64,000 bases of DNA from Oleidesulfovibrio alaskensis DSM 16109 (GTDB lineage Bacteria > Desulfobacterota > Desulfovibrionia > Desulfovibrionales > Desulfovibrionaceae). Each line of letters starts with the position of its first letter. Within the stretch, counting starts at the first letter, position 1. Location of the stretch: the NCBI RefSeq assembly GCF_000482745.1, contig NZ_AXWQ01000007.1, positions 124,001 to 188,000 of the forward strand. Direction: 5' to 3'. The position numbers and the translations under genes are program-made. Positions 39,816 to 47,074 of this stretch are shown in pieces. Under the pieces are notes generated by a model. The model did not search any database, was not told the DNA's origin, and was given only the letters and a program-made list of their open reading frames with translations.

Positions 39816-40540
39816 TTTCCAGCCTGACCAACGCGCCTTGTGGTGCGGGACTTGTCATCCAGCGTATTGCCGACCCTTCGCTGGAGCGGCGTCTTGCGCG
39901 CATGGGGCTGTTTCCTTCAAGCGTCATCACCCGTCTGGACGAAGAAGTGGCCCTGCACACCGTGCGGGTGCGCGGTCCCCGCGGAGAAGTGGTGCTGAGC
40001 GGCGGCATGGGGGGCAAGGTCATCGTGCATCTGGAAGACGGACGCATGCTGCCGCTGCCGGAACTGCATGTGGGTGATAAAGGTCACATCGAGGCGGTGA
40101 CAGCCGGAGAGTCCCTGCTGGCGGCACTTGCCGCTCTGGGGTTGAAGAACGACGACGAAATAGAACTGCTGCGCCGGTTGCCGCCCATGGAATACGTGAC
40201 CGTGGTCGAAGGCAGAGGGCGTATACGCCTGCCTGAAGGCATGGCAGCCAAGATTCTGGGCGTCATGGGAGACATCGAGTGCCAGTTTGTCAATGCACAG
40301 GCAGGCAGTCCTTTTCTGGTCAGGCGCATTCTGGGCGGCGAAAGAGCACAGAAGACCATTGCTCTTCTGGATATCCGCGAAGGAGGCACGCTGCGGCTGG
40401 AATCTGTGGAAAAGGCTCCCAGCTACAGAATGTCTTCGGGTGACCGTATCATTGTGAGCAGCCATGAAGGGCTGCGGCTTTTTCTGCGTGTGGATCAGGC
40501 CGATCTGATCATTGTGAACAGCGAATCAGGGGAGGCCTAG
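39812..40540 (+). CDS. Tandem FeoA-like domain protein
   Basis: 242-residue soluble protein made of three SH3-like FeoA-type repeats: about 1-85 (LERRLARMGLFPSSVITRLDEE to GGMGGKVIVHLEDG), about 95-155 (AALAALGLKNDDEIELLRRL to EGMAAKILG) and about 165-235 (GGERAQKTIALLDIREGGTLRLE to HEGLRLFLRVDQADLIIV). FeoA domains regulate ferrous-iron transporters and occur in DtxR-type regulators; three in one polypeptide is unusual. It lies between an iron-type ATPase and the fur gene with four-base and one-base spacing, so it may regulate the ATPase or sense Fe(II). Confidence 0.8.
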   Translation: MISSLTNAPCGAGLVIQRIADPSLERRLARMGLFPSSVITRLDEEVALHTVRVRGPRGEVVLSGGMGGKVIVHLEDGRMLPLPELHVGDKGHIEAVTAGESLLAALAALGLKNDDEIELLRRLPPMEYVTVVEGRGRIRLPEGMAAKILGVMGDIECQFVNAQAGSPFLVRRILGGERAQKTIALLDIREGGTLRLESVEKAPSYRMSSGDRIIVSSHEGLRLFLRVDQADLIIVNSESGEA

Positions 40541-40541
40541 C

Positions 40542-40991
40542 TTGAGCGGCAAAAACGCGTATCAGACTTTTGTGGATTATCTGCTTTCCAATTCGCAGAA
40601 CATGACACCGCAGCGGGCAACCATAGTGGGAGCCTTTCTGGAGACGGAAGGACATTTTTCTTCTGAAGATCTGTACCACAAGGTCAGAAAGACCGAGCCG
40701 GGAATAGGGCAGGCCACAGTGTACCGCACGCTTAAGCTGCTTGTGCGCTCGGGGCTGGCAGACTGCTTTGATATGGGCGAGGGGGTGACGCTGTACGAAC
40801 ATGCGTATGATCATCCCCATCATGATCATCTGATCTGCACACGCTGCGGCAGAAAAGAAGAAATTGTGGATGAGACCATAGAGCGCCGGCAGGTGGAACT
40901 GGCGGAGCGTTCCGGCTTTACACTGAGCCGCCACAGGATGTTTCTGTACGGACTTTGCCCCGCATGCCGCCGTAAAGGTATAAAGGACTGA
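40542..40991 (+). CDS. fur: Fur family transcriptional regulator
   Basis: Iron (or related metal) responsive repressor, 149 residues. N-terminal winged helix (MTPQRATIVGAFLETEGHFSSEDLYHKV, TVYRTLKLLVRSGLADC), dimer domain with the regulatory metal site HHDHLICTRCG (His-rich plus first CxxC) and second CxxC in LCPACRR, which form the structural zinc site. TTG start with GGGGAGG seven bases upstream, which may keep its level low. It is embedded between FeoA-like and ATPase genes; Fur-box-like sequences precede moxR and possibly other cluster promoters, so it likely controls this cluster locally. It could be a paralogue of the global Fur. Confidence 0.92.
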   Translation: MSGKNAYQTFVDYLLSNSQNMTPQRATIVGAFLETEGHFSSEDLYHKVRKTEPGIGQATVYRTLKLLVRSGLADCFDMGEGVTLYEHAYDHPHHDHLICTRCGRKEEIVDETIERRQVELAERSGFTLSRHRMFLYGLCPACRRKGIKD

Positions 40992-40993
40992 CC

Positions 40994-43096
40994 GTGGCAC
41001 AGTATCCTTTGCCGCAGCTTGTACACCGCACCCGCGGCAGATTGCGCTACAGGTGGCGCAGGCTGTCCGACCCCGCGCTTGATCCGGAGTATTTTGAAGC
41101 ATGGCTTGAAAATACAGAAGGTGTGGCGCGGGCCAGAGTGAACCCCCGCGCCGCCTGTGTGGTGATAGAGCTTGCCCCGCAGGGGAGCGGGGCGGATTTC
41201 GGCAACGTGCTGCTGCGGGTACCGGCACGGGCTTTTTCGCGCGGGGTGCCCGCACCGCCGCGCAGAGGTCTGGGCGATGCGGTGTTTCATGCGGCAATGA
41301 CCGCAGCTGTTGCCGCGATGCCGCCCGGGCTGCAACTGCCGGTGGCGGCCGCAATGGGCGCTCCCGCAGTGCTGAAAGGGGCTGAAACGCTGCTCACTCA
41401 GGGACTCAAGGTGCGGGTGCTGGACATGGCGACCATAGGCTTTTCGCTGCTGCGCGGCGATTATGTGGCTGCCGCGTCCATATCCACCATGGTTGTTGTG
41501 GGCGAATTTCTGCGTCAGGCAACCGAGGACCGCTCCAACGGGCTGCTGAAGAGCCTTGTGGCCGCTCCTGTGGAGTCGGTATGGGTGCGCCGCGGAGATG
41601 CGGAGGTCGCCGTTGCCTTTGCCGATGTGGTTCCCGGCGATCTGGTGCTTGCAGGCAGCGGCGGGCTGGTGGCTGTGGACGGACTGGTGGTGGCGGGTGA
41701 GGCTTTGCTGGACTGCAGTTCCATAACCGGAGAATCCGCTCCGGTGTATGTGAAGGAGGGAGCGGAGATTCTCTCCGGCTGCATTGTCCGTGAAGGCGCT
41801 GTGACCATTGAGGCCCGGCGTACCGGTGCCGAAACAAACATGGCCAGAATTTCGGGCTTTATGGAAAATGCGCTGCGTGAAGTTTCGGCCAGAGAACGCC
41901 GCAGCGACAGGCTTGCGGACATGCTTGCCCCCATCACGCTTGGTCTGGGCGCCGTCCTGTATGCCGCCACGCATGACGCCTCGCGCGCTCTTTCTGTTCT
42001 TACCATCGATTATGCCTGTGCGGTAAAGCTGCCCGCGCCCGTGGTTATTAAAACTTCGCTGCATACCGCTGCCAGAGAGGGCGTGCTGATTAAAAGCGGC
42101 TCCGGACTGGATGCGTTTGCAGAAGCCGACACTCTGGTTTTTGACAAGACCGGAACTCTGACCACAGGGCGGCTGCGGGTCACTGATGTGCTTACGGCCG
42201 GTATTGCTGATGATGAATTTATCCGTCTGGCCGCATCGGTGGAAGACCGGTCGGATCATCCCGTGGGGCAGGCCGTGGTGGCGGAAGCGGCGCGCAGGGG
42301 CCTTGATCTGCTGCCGGCGGGCAATGCCTGCTGCAGTATCGCACACGGCATAGAGGCCGTGGTGGCCGGCCGCGTGGTGCGTGTGGGCAGCCATCACTAC
42401 ATTGCCGAAGACTGCGGCATCAGCTGCGCGGCACTGGCCGGAGAGGCTGAACGGTTGCGCAGTGAGGCCAAGACGCTGGTGTTTGTTGCTTCCGGCGATT
42501 CGCTGCTGGGCCTTATTGCCCTGCGCGACGAGATACGCCCCGAAGCATGCGATGTGCTGCGGCAGATGCGTTTGCGGGGCATACGGCATGTTTATGTGCT
42601 GACAGGCGATCATGCCCGGACTGCTGAGACTCTGCTTGCACAGGTGCCCGGTATTGACGGGATGCATACGGACCTGCTGCCGGAAGAAAAAGCCGCTTTT
42701 GTGAAAGACCTGCGGAGCAAAGGGCACAAGGTGGCCATGATCGGCGACGGCGTGAACGATGCTCCTGCTTTTGTGGCGGCAGATGTGGGGGTGTCACTTT
42801 CACGCACGCAGGGACTGGCCAGAGAATCGGCCCGCATTGTGCTGCTGCGTGACTCTCTGCACGGGCTGGTGGTGGCGCGGGATACCGGCCTGAGGGCTGC
42901 GGGAATACTGGATAACTGCTTTACGGCAGGGGTGGGCATAAATACCGGCCTGCTGCTTGTGGCCGGTGCGGGGCTGCTGTCACCTGTTGCGGCAGCTGCT
43001 GTTCATAATGCCACAACGTTCGCCATACTTGGCGGCTCAGCCTGGGCGGCCGGCAGACGGCCGGCAGCCGGACAGCAGGCAGACCGGCGGAACTGA
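40994..43096 (+). CDS. Heavy-metal P-type ATPase, ACA-motif type (P1B-6-like)
   Basis: 700-residue P1B ATPase, close relative of the second ATPase in the cluster. HMA-like module at the N-terminus (LVHRTRGRLRYRWRRLSD, ARVNPRAACVVIE); intact actuator SSITGESAPV; membrane site DYACAVKLPAPVVIKTS (Ala replacing the Ser or Cys of SCA/CPC); DKTGTLTTG; SDHPVGQAV; GDGVNDAPAFVAAD. GTG start two bases after the fur stop. It presumably transports the same or a related metal ion. Last gene of the operon, ending at a terminator. Confidence 0.87.
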   Translation: MAQYPLPQLVHRTRGRLRYRWRRLSDPALDPEYFEAWLENTEGVARARVNPRAACVVIELAPQGSGADFGNVLLRVPARAFSRGVPAPPRRGLGDAVFHAAMTAAVAAMPPGLQLPVAAAMGAPAVLKGAETLLTQGLKVRVLDMATIGFSLLRGDYVAAASISTMVVVGEFLRQATEDRSNGLLKSLVAAPVESVWVRRGDAEVAVAFADVVPGDLVLAGSGGLVAVDGLVVAGEALLDCSSITGESAPVYVKEGAEILSGCIVREGAVTIEARRTGAETNMARISGFMENALREVSARERRSDRLADMLAPITLGLGAVLYAATHDASRALSVLTIDYACAVKLPAPVVIKTSLHTAAREGVLIKSGSGLDAFAEADTLVFDKTGTLTTGRLRVTDVLTAGIADDEFIRLAASVEDRSDHPVGQAVVAEAARRGLDLLPAGNACCSIAHGIEAVVAGRVVRVGSHHYIAEDCGISCAALAGEAERLRSEAKTLVFVASGDSLLGLIALRDEIRPEACDVLRQMRLRGIRHVYVLTGDHARTAETLLAQVPGIDGMHTDLLPEEKAAFVKDLRSKGHKVAMIGDGVNDAPAFVAADVGVSLSRTQGLARESARIVLLRDSLHGLVVARDTGLRAAGILDNCFTAGVGINTGLLLVAGAGLLSPVAAAAVHNATTFAILGGSAWAAGRRPAAGQQADRRN

Positions 43097-43118
43097 CCCC
43101 GCCGCGCAGACGGAATAC

Positions 43119-43152
43119 AAAAAAGCCTTTCCCCGCGGAAAAGGCTTTTTTT
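43119..43152. terminator. Bidirectional terminator closing the ferrosome-like operon
   Basis: Stem AAAAAAGCCTTT / AAAGGCTTTTTT with a GC-containing loop; A-tract on the left and T-tract on the right let it work for both the operon and the convergent small gene. Confidence 0.88.
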
Positions 43153-43168
43153 GTGTGTCAGCAGGATG

Positions 43169-43417
43169 TCAGGCTTTTTCCTCTTTTACCGTCACGGGAC
43201 ACGGTGCCGGTTCTTTGCGGGCTTCTTCCACCATGTCTTTTACATTATCACGGGCGCATTTGTAACGATCTTCCGCCCATGCCGAGGCCTTTACCCCGCC
43301 GCGGATGACTCCCACGGCAGCCTTGCGCAGCAGCCCGCTTTTGTAGACCGCATATGCAGCCAGCCCGATGACGGCCACACCAAGAGACGTTGATACAGTT
43401 GAACGCAGATGAAGCAT
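43169..43417 (-). CDS. Small membrane-anchored protein convergent with the ferrosome-like operon
   Basis: 82-residue protein with one N-terminal hydrophobic segment (STSLGVAVIGLAAYAVYKSG, about 8-27) and a basic then charged amphipathic helix (KCARDNVKDMVEEARKE), ending in a Glu/Lys tail. The ATG follows a strong AGGAGGA site; a longer frame upstream lacks support. Its layout (one glycine-rich helix plus charged amphipathic helix) recalls the third small protein of the cluster, and a partial Fur-box-like sequence (43477-43491, 9/14) lies upstream, so it may be a further cluster member. Family unknown. Confidence 0.7.
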   Translation of the reverse strand: MLHLRSTVSTSLGVAVIGLAAYAVYKSGLLRKAAVGVIRGGVKASAWAEDRYKCARDNVKDMVEEARKEPAPCPVTVKEEKA

Positions 43418-43476
43418 ATGTCCTCCTGAGGGGTTTGTCTGTATATATGCCTTATACACCTGCAGCGGGCAAACCG

Positions 43477-43491
43477 TGAAAACGGAAATCA
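43477..43491. promoter_or_regulatory. Weak Fur-box-like sequence upstream of the small convergent gene
   Basis: TGAAAACGGAAATCA: on the minus strand the right half TTTTCA and the left TGA match the deltaproteobacterial Fur consensus (9 of 14), about 60 bases before the gene start. Low specificity on its own. Confidence 0.25.
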
Positions 43492-43694
43492 ACGCTGATG
43501 ATATATTTCCCGCAGCAGGAGCATATTTCTCTCTGTAGAATCAACTGTAACAGATTGCGTACGGTAACGGAGTATTTTCCGGACAGAGACTGCGCGGCCT
43601 GCGCCCGTCGGTTTTTCAGGCCGCAGGTGCGTTGTGTTCCGCCTGATGCCTGTGGGCAGTATGCCGGGATGAATGAAGACAGCGCGCGGGCCGC

Positions 43695-43743
43695 AAAAAA
43701 AAGCGCTCCCCGCACGCCTTCAGATAAAGGCGGCAGGGAGCGC
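43695..43743 (-). terminator. Terminator of glmS
   Basis: On the minus strand GCGCTCCC ... GGGAGCGC pair, with the inner GCCTT/AAGGC extension, followed by eight T; it lies 24 bases after the glmS stop. Confidence 0.88.
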
Positions 43744-43766
43744 ATCGGGTGTCTGACAGACCGCTG

Positions 43767-45590
43767 TTATTCCACGGTGACGCTTTTTGCCAGGTTTCTG
43801 GGCTGGTCAACGTCTTTGCCCAGATAGTCTGCGGCTTCATAGCTGAAGAGCTGCAGAGCGGGCAGGGCCAGAAACGATGAGAGCGGGCCCCATGCCTCGG
43901 CCATGACCCACGGGCTGTCCACGGCAAGGTCGGCCCCCGGATGCACCAGTGCGATGATGCGGCCGGAGCGTGCCTGTACTTCCTGCAGGTTTGATTTGAC
44001 TTTGGGGTACAGATCGTCGGCGGGCGCCACGGCAAACGTGGGGAATTCCGGATCGATAAGCGCTATGGGGCCGTGCTTCATTTCACCGGCGGCATAGCCT
44101 TCGGCATGGATGTAGGAAATTTCCTTGAGCTTGAGTGCGCCTTCCAGTGCCAGCGGATAGCTGAGCCCGCGCCCCAGAAAAAAGAAACTGCGTGCCGAAG
44201 AGTATTCGCGGGCAAGACGTTTGGCTTCTTCCCGCATTCTGGGCAGTTCCGATTCAAGCTGTCCGGGCAGTTTTTCCAGCCCGTCCACCGCGGCTCTGCG
44301 GGTTTCATCGGGCAGCACGCCTTTGCGTATGCCCCAGTAAAGCGCCAGCAGTGCCAGCGCAGTCATCTGGCTGGTCATGGCCTTGGTGGAAGCCACACTG
44401 ATTTCCGGCCCTGCCTGCGTGTAGACCACCGTGTCCGCTTCTCGCGCGATGGATGAGCCGACAACGTTGCACAGGCCGATGACCGGCAGGCCCTGCTCTT
44501 TGGCCAGCCTCAGCCCTGCCAGTGTGTCTGCGGTTTCACCGGACTGGCTGATAACCAGTACGGCTTCGCCCTGTTGCATGATGGGCTGGCGGTAGCGGAA
44601 TTCAGAGGCTATTTCAACGCTCACCGGCACACCGGCCCATTGTTCCAGCAGCTGTTTGCCCCACAAACCGGCGTGAAAACTGGTGCCGCAGGCCACGATA
44701 TGCAGCCGCGAGGGAATGGCAGCCTGTTCCAGTTCCGGCAGGGTGACGGTGCGCTGTTTCCAGTCCATGCGTCCGGTCAGGCAGTCGCTGATCACACGGG
44801 GCTGCTCGAAGATTTCCTTGAGCATGAAGTGCTTGTAGCCGCCTTTCTGTGCGGCCTGAACGTCCCACGTGATGTGGTGAACCTGTTTTTCAACCGGAGA
44901 AAGGTCTTTTACATTCATGACGCTCCAGCTGTTGGCGTCGATGCGGACCATTTCTCCGTCTTCCAGAAAGACCACGTCACGCGTGTAGGGCAGAAATGCG
45001 GGAATGTCGGAAGCAAGGAAATTTTCGCCCTGCCCTATGCCCATGACCAGCGGGCTGGACTGCCGTGCGGCGTACAGCGTGCCGGGGTTGCGCGAATCGC
45101 ATACCACAATGGCGTATGCGCCTTCGGCCCGCTGCAGCGCCATGGATATGGCCGTATCCAGCGAGCCTGTGCTGCGCAGACATTCGGCAATGAGGTTGGC
45201 ACAGACTTCCGTGTCGGTTTCAGACCGGAACTCATACCCTTTTTCCAGCAGTTCAGCCTTGAGCTGCTGGTAGTTTTCGATGATGCCGTTGTGAATGATG
45301 GCCAGCGAACCGTCCTGACAACAATGCGGGTGTGCGTTGCGTTCTACGGGCACCCCGTGTGTTGCCCAGCGGGTATGACCGATGCCGCTGGTCGCCATGG
45401 TCACGTTTATGCTTTCCAGCTTTGTTTCCAGATTGGCCAGTTTGCCTTCGGCGCGGACGATGTTCAGCTCTTTGTTCTGTACAAAGGCGACCCCTGCGGA
45501 GTCGTAACCACGATATTCCAGCCTGCGCAGGCCTTCAATGATGACGGGAACGGCGGGGCGGTGCCCCGCGTAGCCGATTATGCCACACAT
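43767..45590 (-). CDS. glmS: Glutamine--fructose-6-phosphate aminotransferase (isomerizing)
   Basis: Makes glucosamine-6-phosphate from fructose-6-phosphate and glutamine, first step to UDP-GlcNAc. 607 residues with Cys2 as N-terminal nucleophile in MCGIIGYAGHRPAV; this requires the ATG preceded by GGAGA rather than upstream starts. Glutaminase domain (HTRWATHGVP, NGIIENYQQLK), then two SIS domains (ACGTSFHAGL, SQSGETADTLAGL, and FLGRGLSYPLALEGALKLKEISYIHAEGYAAGEMKHGPIALID) and the C-terminal QPRNLAKSVTVE signature. No glmS ribozyme is expected in this phylum, and none is seen. Confidence 0.97.
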   Translation of the reverse strand: MCGIIGYAGHRPAVPVIIEGLRRLEYRGYDSAGVAFVQNKELNIVRAEGKLANLETKLESINVTMATSGIGHTRWATHGVPVERNAHPHCCQDGSLAIIHNGIIENYQQLKAELLEKGYEFRSETDTEVCANLIAECLRSTGSLDTAISMALQRAEGAYAIVVCDSRNPGTLYAARQSSPLVMGIGQGENFLASDIPAFLPYTRDVVFLEDGEMVRIDANSWSVMNVKDLSPVEKQVHHITWDVQAAQKGGYKHFMLKEIFEQPRVISDCLTGRMDWKQRTVTLPELEQAAIPSRLHIVACGTSFHAGLWGKQLLEQWAGVPVSVEIASEFRYRQPIMQQGEAVLVISQSGETADTLAGLRLAKEQGLPVIGLCNVVGSSIAREADTVVYTQAGPEISVASTKAMTSQMTALALLALYWGIRKGVLPDETRRAAVDGLEKLPGQLESELPRMREEAKRLAREYSSARSFFFLGRGLSYPLALEGALKLKEISYIHAEGYAAGEMKHGPIALIDPEFPTFAVAPADDLYPKVKSNLQEVQARSGRIIALVHPGADLAVDSPWVMAEAWGPLSSFLALPALQLFSYEAADYLGKDVDQPRNLAKSVTVE

Positions 45591-45694
45591 AGGGTTCTCC
45601 TTGCGGGATGTGCCGGAGACTTGCGATTCCGGACGGGAAGTAACAGTCGGGCATAGTACGTTGTCGGGGGCATCAGCGCAAGAGTATGAGACAC

Positions 45695-46255
45695 TCACCA
45701 CCACCAGCGCGGATAACTGCGCCTGCGGCTGAGGTTGTTGACCACAAGAGCCACGCCCAGAATGATGGCTGCACCCGCGCCGGCGGGTATGATTACATAC
45801 ATGTAGCCCAGCGCGTGCACGGCGGGGCTGCCGATAACGGCGATAAGCGCGGTGGCACCGCCCGGAGGATGCAGCGTGCCGGTAAGATGCATGAAAAAAA
45901 TGGCCAGCGAAACAGCCGTCGCCGCGGCAAAGGCGTCGTTGCCCAGCAGCTGGAAACAGGCAACGCCTGTCGCGGCCGACAGCAGGTGCCCGCCCACCAG
46001 ATTGCGCGGCTGCGACAGAGGAGCATCGGGGGCGCCGTAGGCCAGCACTGCCGATGCGCCGAAGGACCCTATCAGCAGCACGCTGTCTGCGCGGGAAAGA
46101 AACGAATTGAGCAGTCCCAGCAGCAGGATGCCCGCAAAAGCACCTGCGGCTGACCAGCAGGCTTCGTGCATGCAGGGGCGCCAGTCATTGGTTGCACAGC
46201 CCCGCATTTTGCACAGGTATCCCGCAGGGGCCGATTTTTTCTCCGGTTGTGTCAT
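45695..46255 (-). CDS. HPP family integral membrane protein
   Basis: Four-helix membrane protein (about 186 residues) of the HPP family, named for the HPPGGATALIAVIG motif seen here; GSFGASAVLAYGAPDAPLSQPRNLVGGH is the other family signature. Some HPP proteins are nitrite transporters in chloroplasts; the bacterial role is uncertain. The start at MTQPEKK is chosen because the hydrophobic part begins soon after it; the upstream extension is not family-like. Located upstream of glmS on the same strand with about 100 bases between, and after the rdgB terminator. Confidence 0.82.
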   Translation of the reverse strand: MTQPEKKSAPAGYLCKMRGCATNDWRPCMHEACWSAAGAFAGILLLGLLNSFLSRADSVLLIGSFGASAVLAYGAPDAPLSQPRNLVGGHLLSAATGVACFQLLGNDAFAAATAVSLAIFFMHLTGTLHPPGGATALIAVIGSPAVHALGYMYVIIPAGAGAAIILGVALVVNNLSRRRSYPRWWW

Positions 46256-46346
46256 GTGCCGGATATGCCCTGTCCTGCGGCGGAACACTGTGACGTGCGT
46301 CACATCCGGCATGCGGTGTGTACCGCCACGCCCGGCCGTGCGTTTT

Positions 46347-46387
46347 AAAAAAAGCCCTGTTCCTGACAGGATAGTCAGAAACAGGGC
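46347..46387 (-). terminator. Terminator after rdgB
   Basis: Minus-strand stem GCCCTGTTTCTGAC / GTCAGGAACAGGGC (one mismatch) followed by seven T, 24 bases after the rdgB stop. Confidence 0.88.
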
Positions 46388-46411
46388 CGGAAGTGTGCGG
46401 CTGCGGCAGCC

Positions 46412-47041
46412 TCAGCAGGCCTGCTGCCAGAACTCGGGCCAGATACGCATGAGTGCGGCAAGAGCCTTGCCGCGGTGCGAGCGGGCATTTTTCTGTTCGG
46501 GCGGCAGTTCTGCGGAGTGCAGGCCGGAGTCTGAATCGATGAACAGCGGGTCGTACCCGAAACCGTTGCTGCCTCTGGCGGCTGTGGCTATGTGGCCTTC
46601 CCACGAGCCGCGGGCCGTGGCGGTGTGTCCGTTGGGCGCGGCTGCGGCCATGACGCACATGAACCGCGCTGTACGCTTTTCGTGCGGTACGCCTGCCAGC
46701 GCCCCCAGCAGCTTGGCATTGTTGCGCTGGTCGCGGGTTTCGCCGGGCAGGTGCGGGCTGTCGTCACTGTAGCGGGCCGAATATACGCCCGGTGCCCCGT
46801 CCAGTGCGTCCACGGACAGGCCGGAATCGTCGGCCACGGCCACCAGACCTGTGGCCTGCGCCACGGCACGCGCTTTCAGCAGGGCGTTTTCTTCAAACGT
46901 CGTGCCGGTTTCCTCTATTTCGCCCACCTGCGGAAAGTCATCCAGTCCGCGTACGGTCAGTCCCGTGTCTGCAAGCATGGCGGAAAGTTCCGCGATTTTT
47001 CCTCTGTTGCGGGTGGCAAGTACGATAACCTGCTGTTTCAT
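46412..47041 (-). CDS. rdgB: Non-canonical purine NTP pyrophosphatase (RdgB/HAM1 family)
   Basis: Hydrolyses ITP, dITP and XTP to monophosphates, cleaning the nucleotide pool. 209 residues with the family motifs VLATRNRGKIAEL (phosphate binding, near residue 7), TFEENALLKARA, VADDSGLSVDALDGAPGVYSARY and the C-terminal FGYDPLF and SHRGKAL. The start has AGGAG upstream. It follows the histidine kinase gene by 33 bases on the same strand, so both may share a transcript. Confidence 0.96.
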   Translation of the reverse strand: MKQQVIVLATRNRGKIAELSAMLADTGLTVRGLDDFPQVGEIEETGTTFEENALLKARAVAQATGLVAVADDSGLSVDALDGAPGVYSARYSDDSPHLPGETRDQRNNAKLLGALAGVPHEKRTARFMCVMAAAAPNGHTATARGSWEGHIATAARGSNGFGYDPLFIDSDSGLHSAELPPEQKNARSHRGKALAALMRIWPEFWQQAC

Positions 47042-47074
47042 GCGGTTCAGGCTCCTGAAAGACGGGTAAACGGG

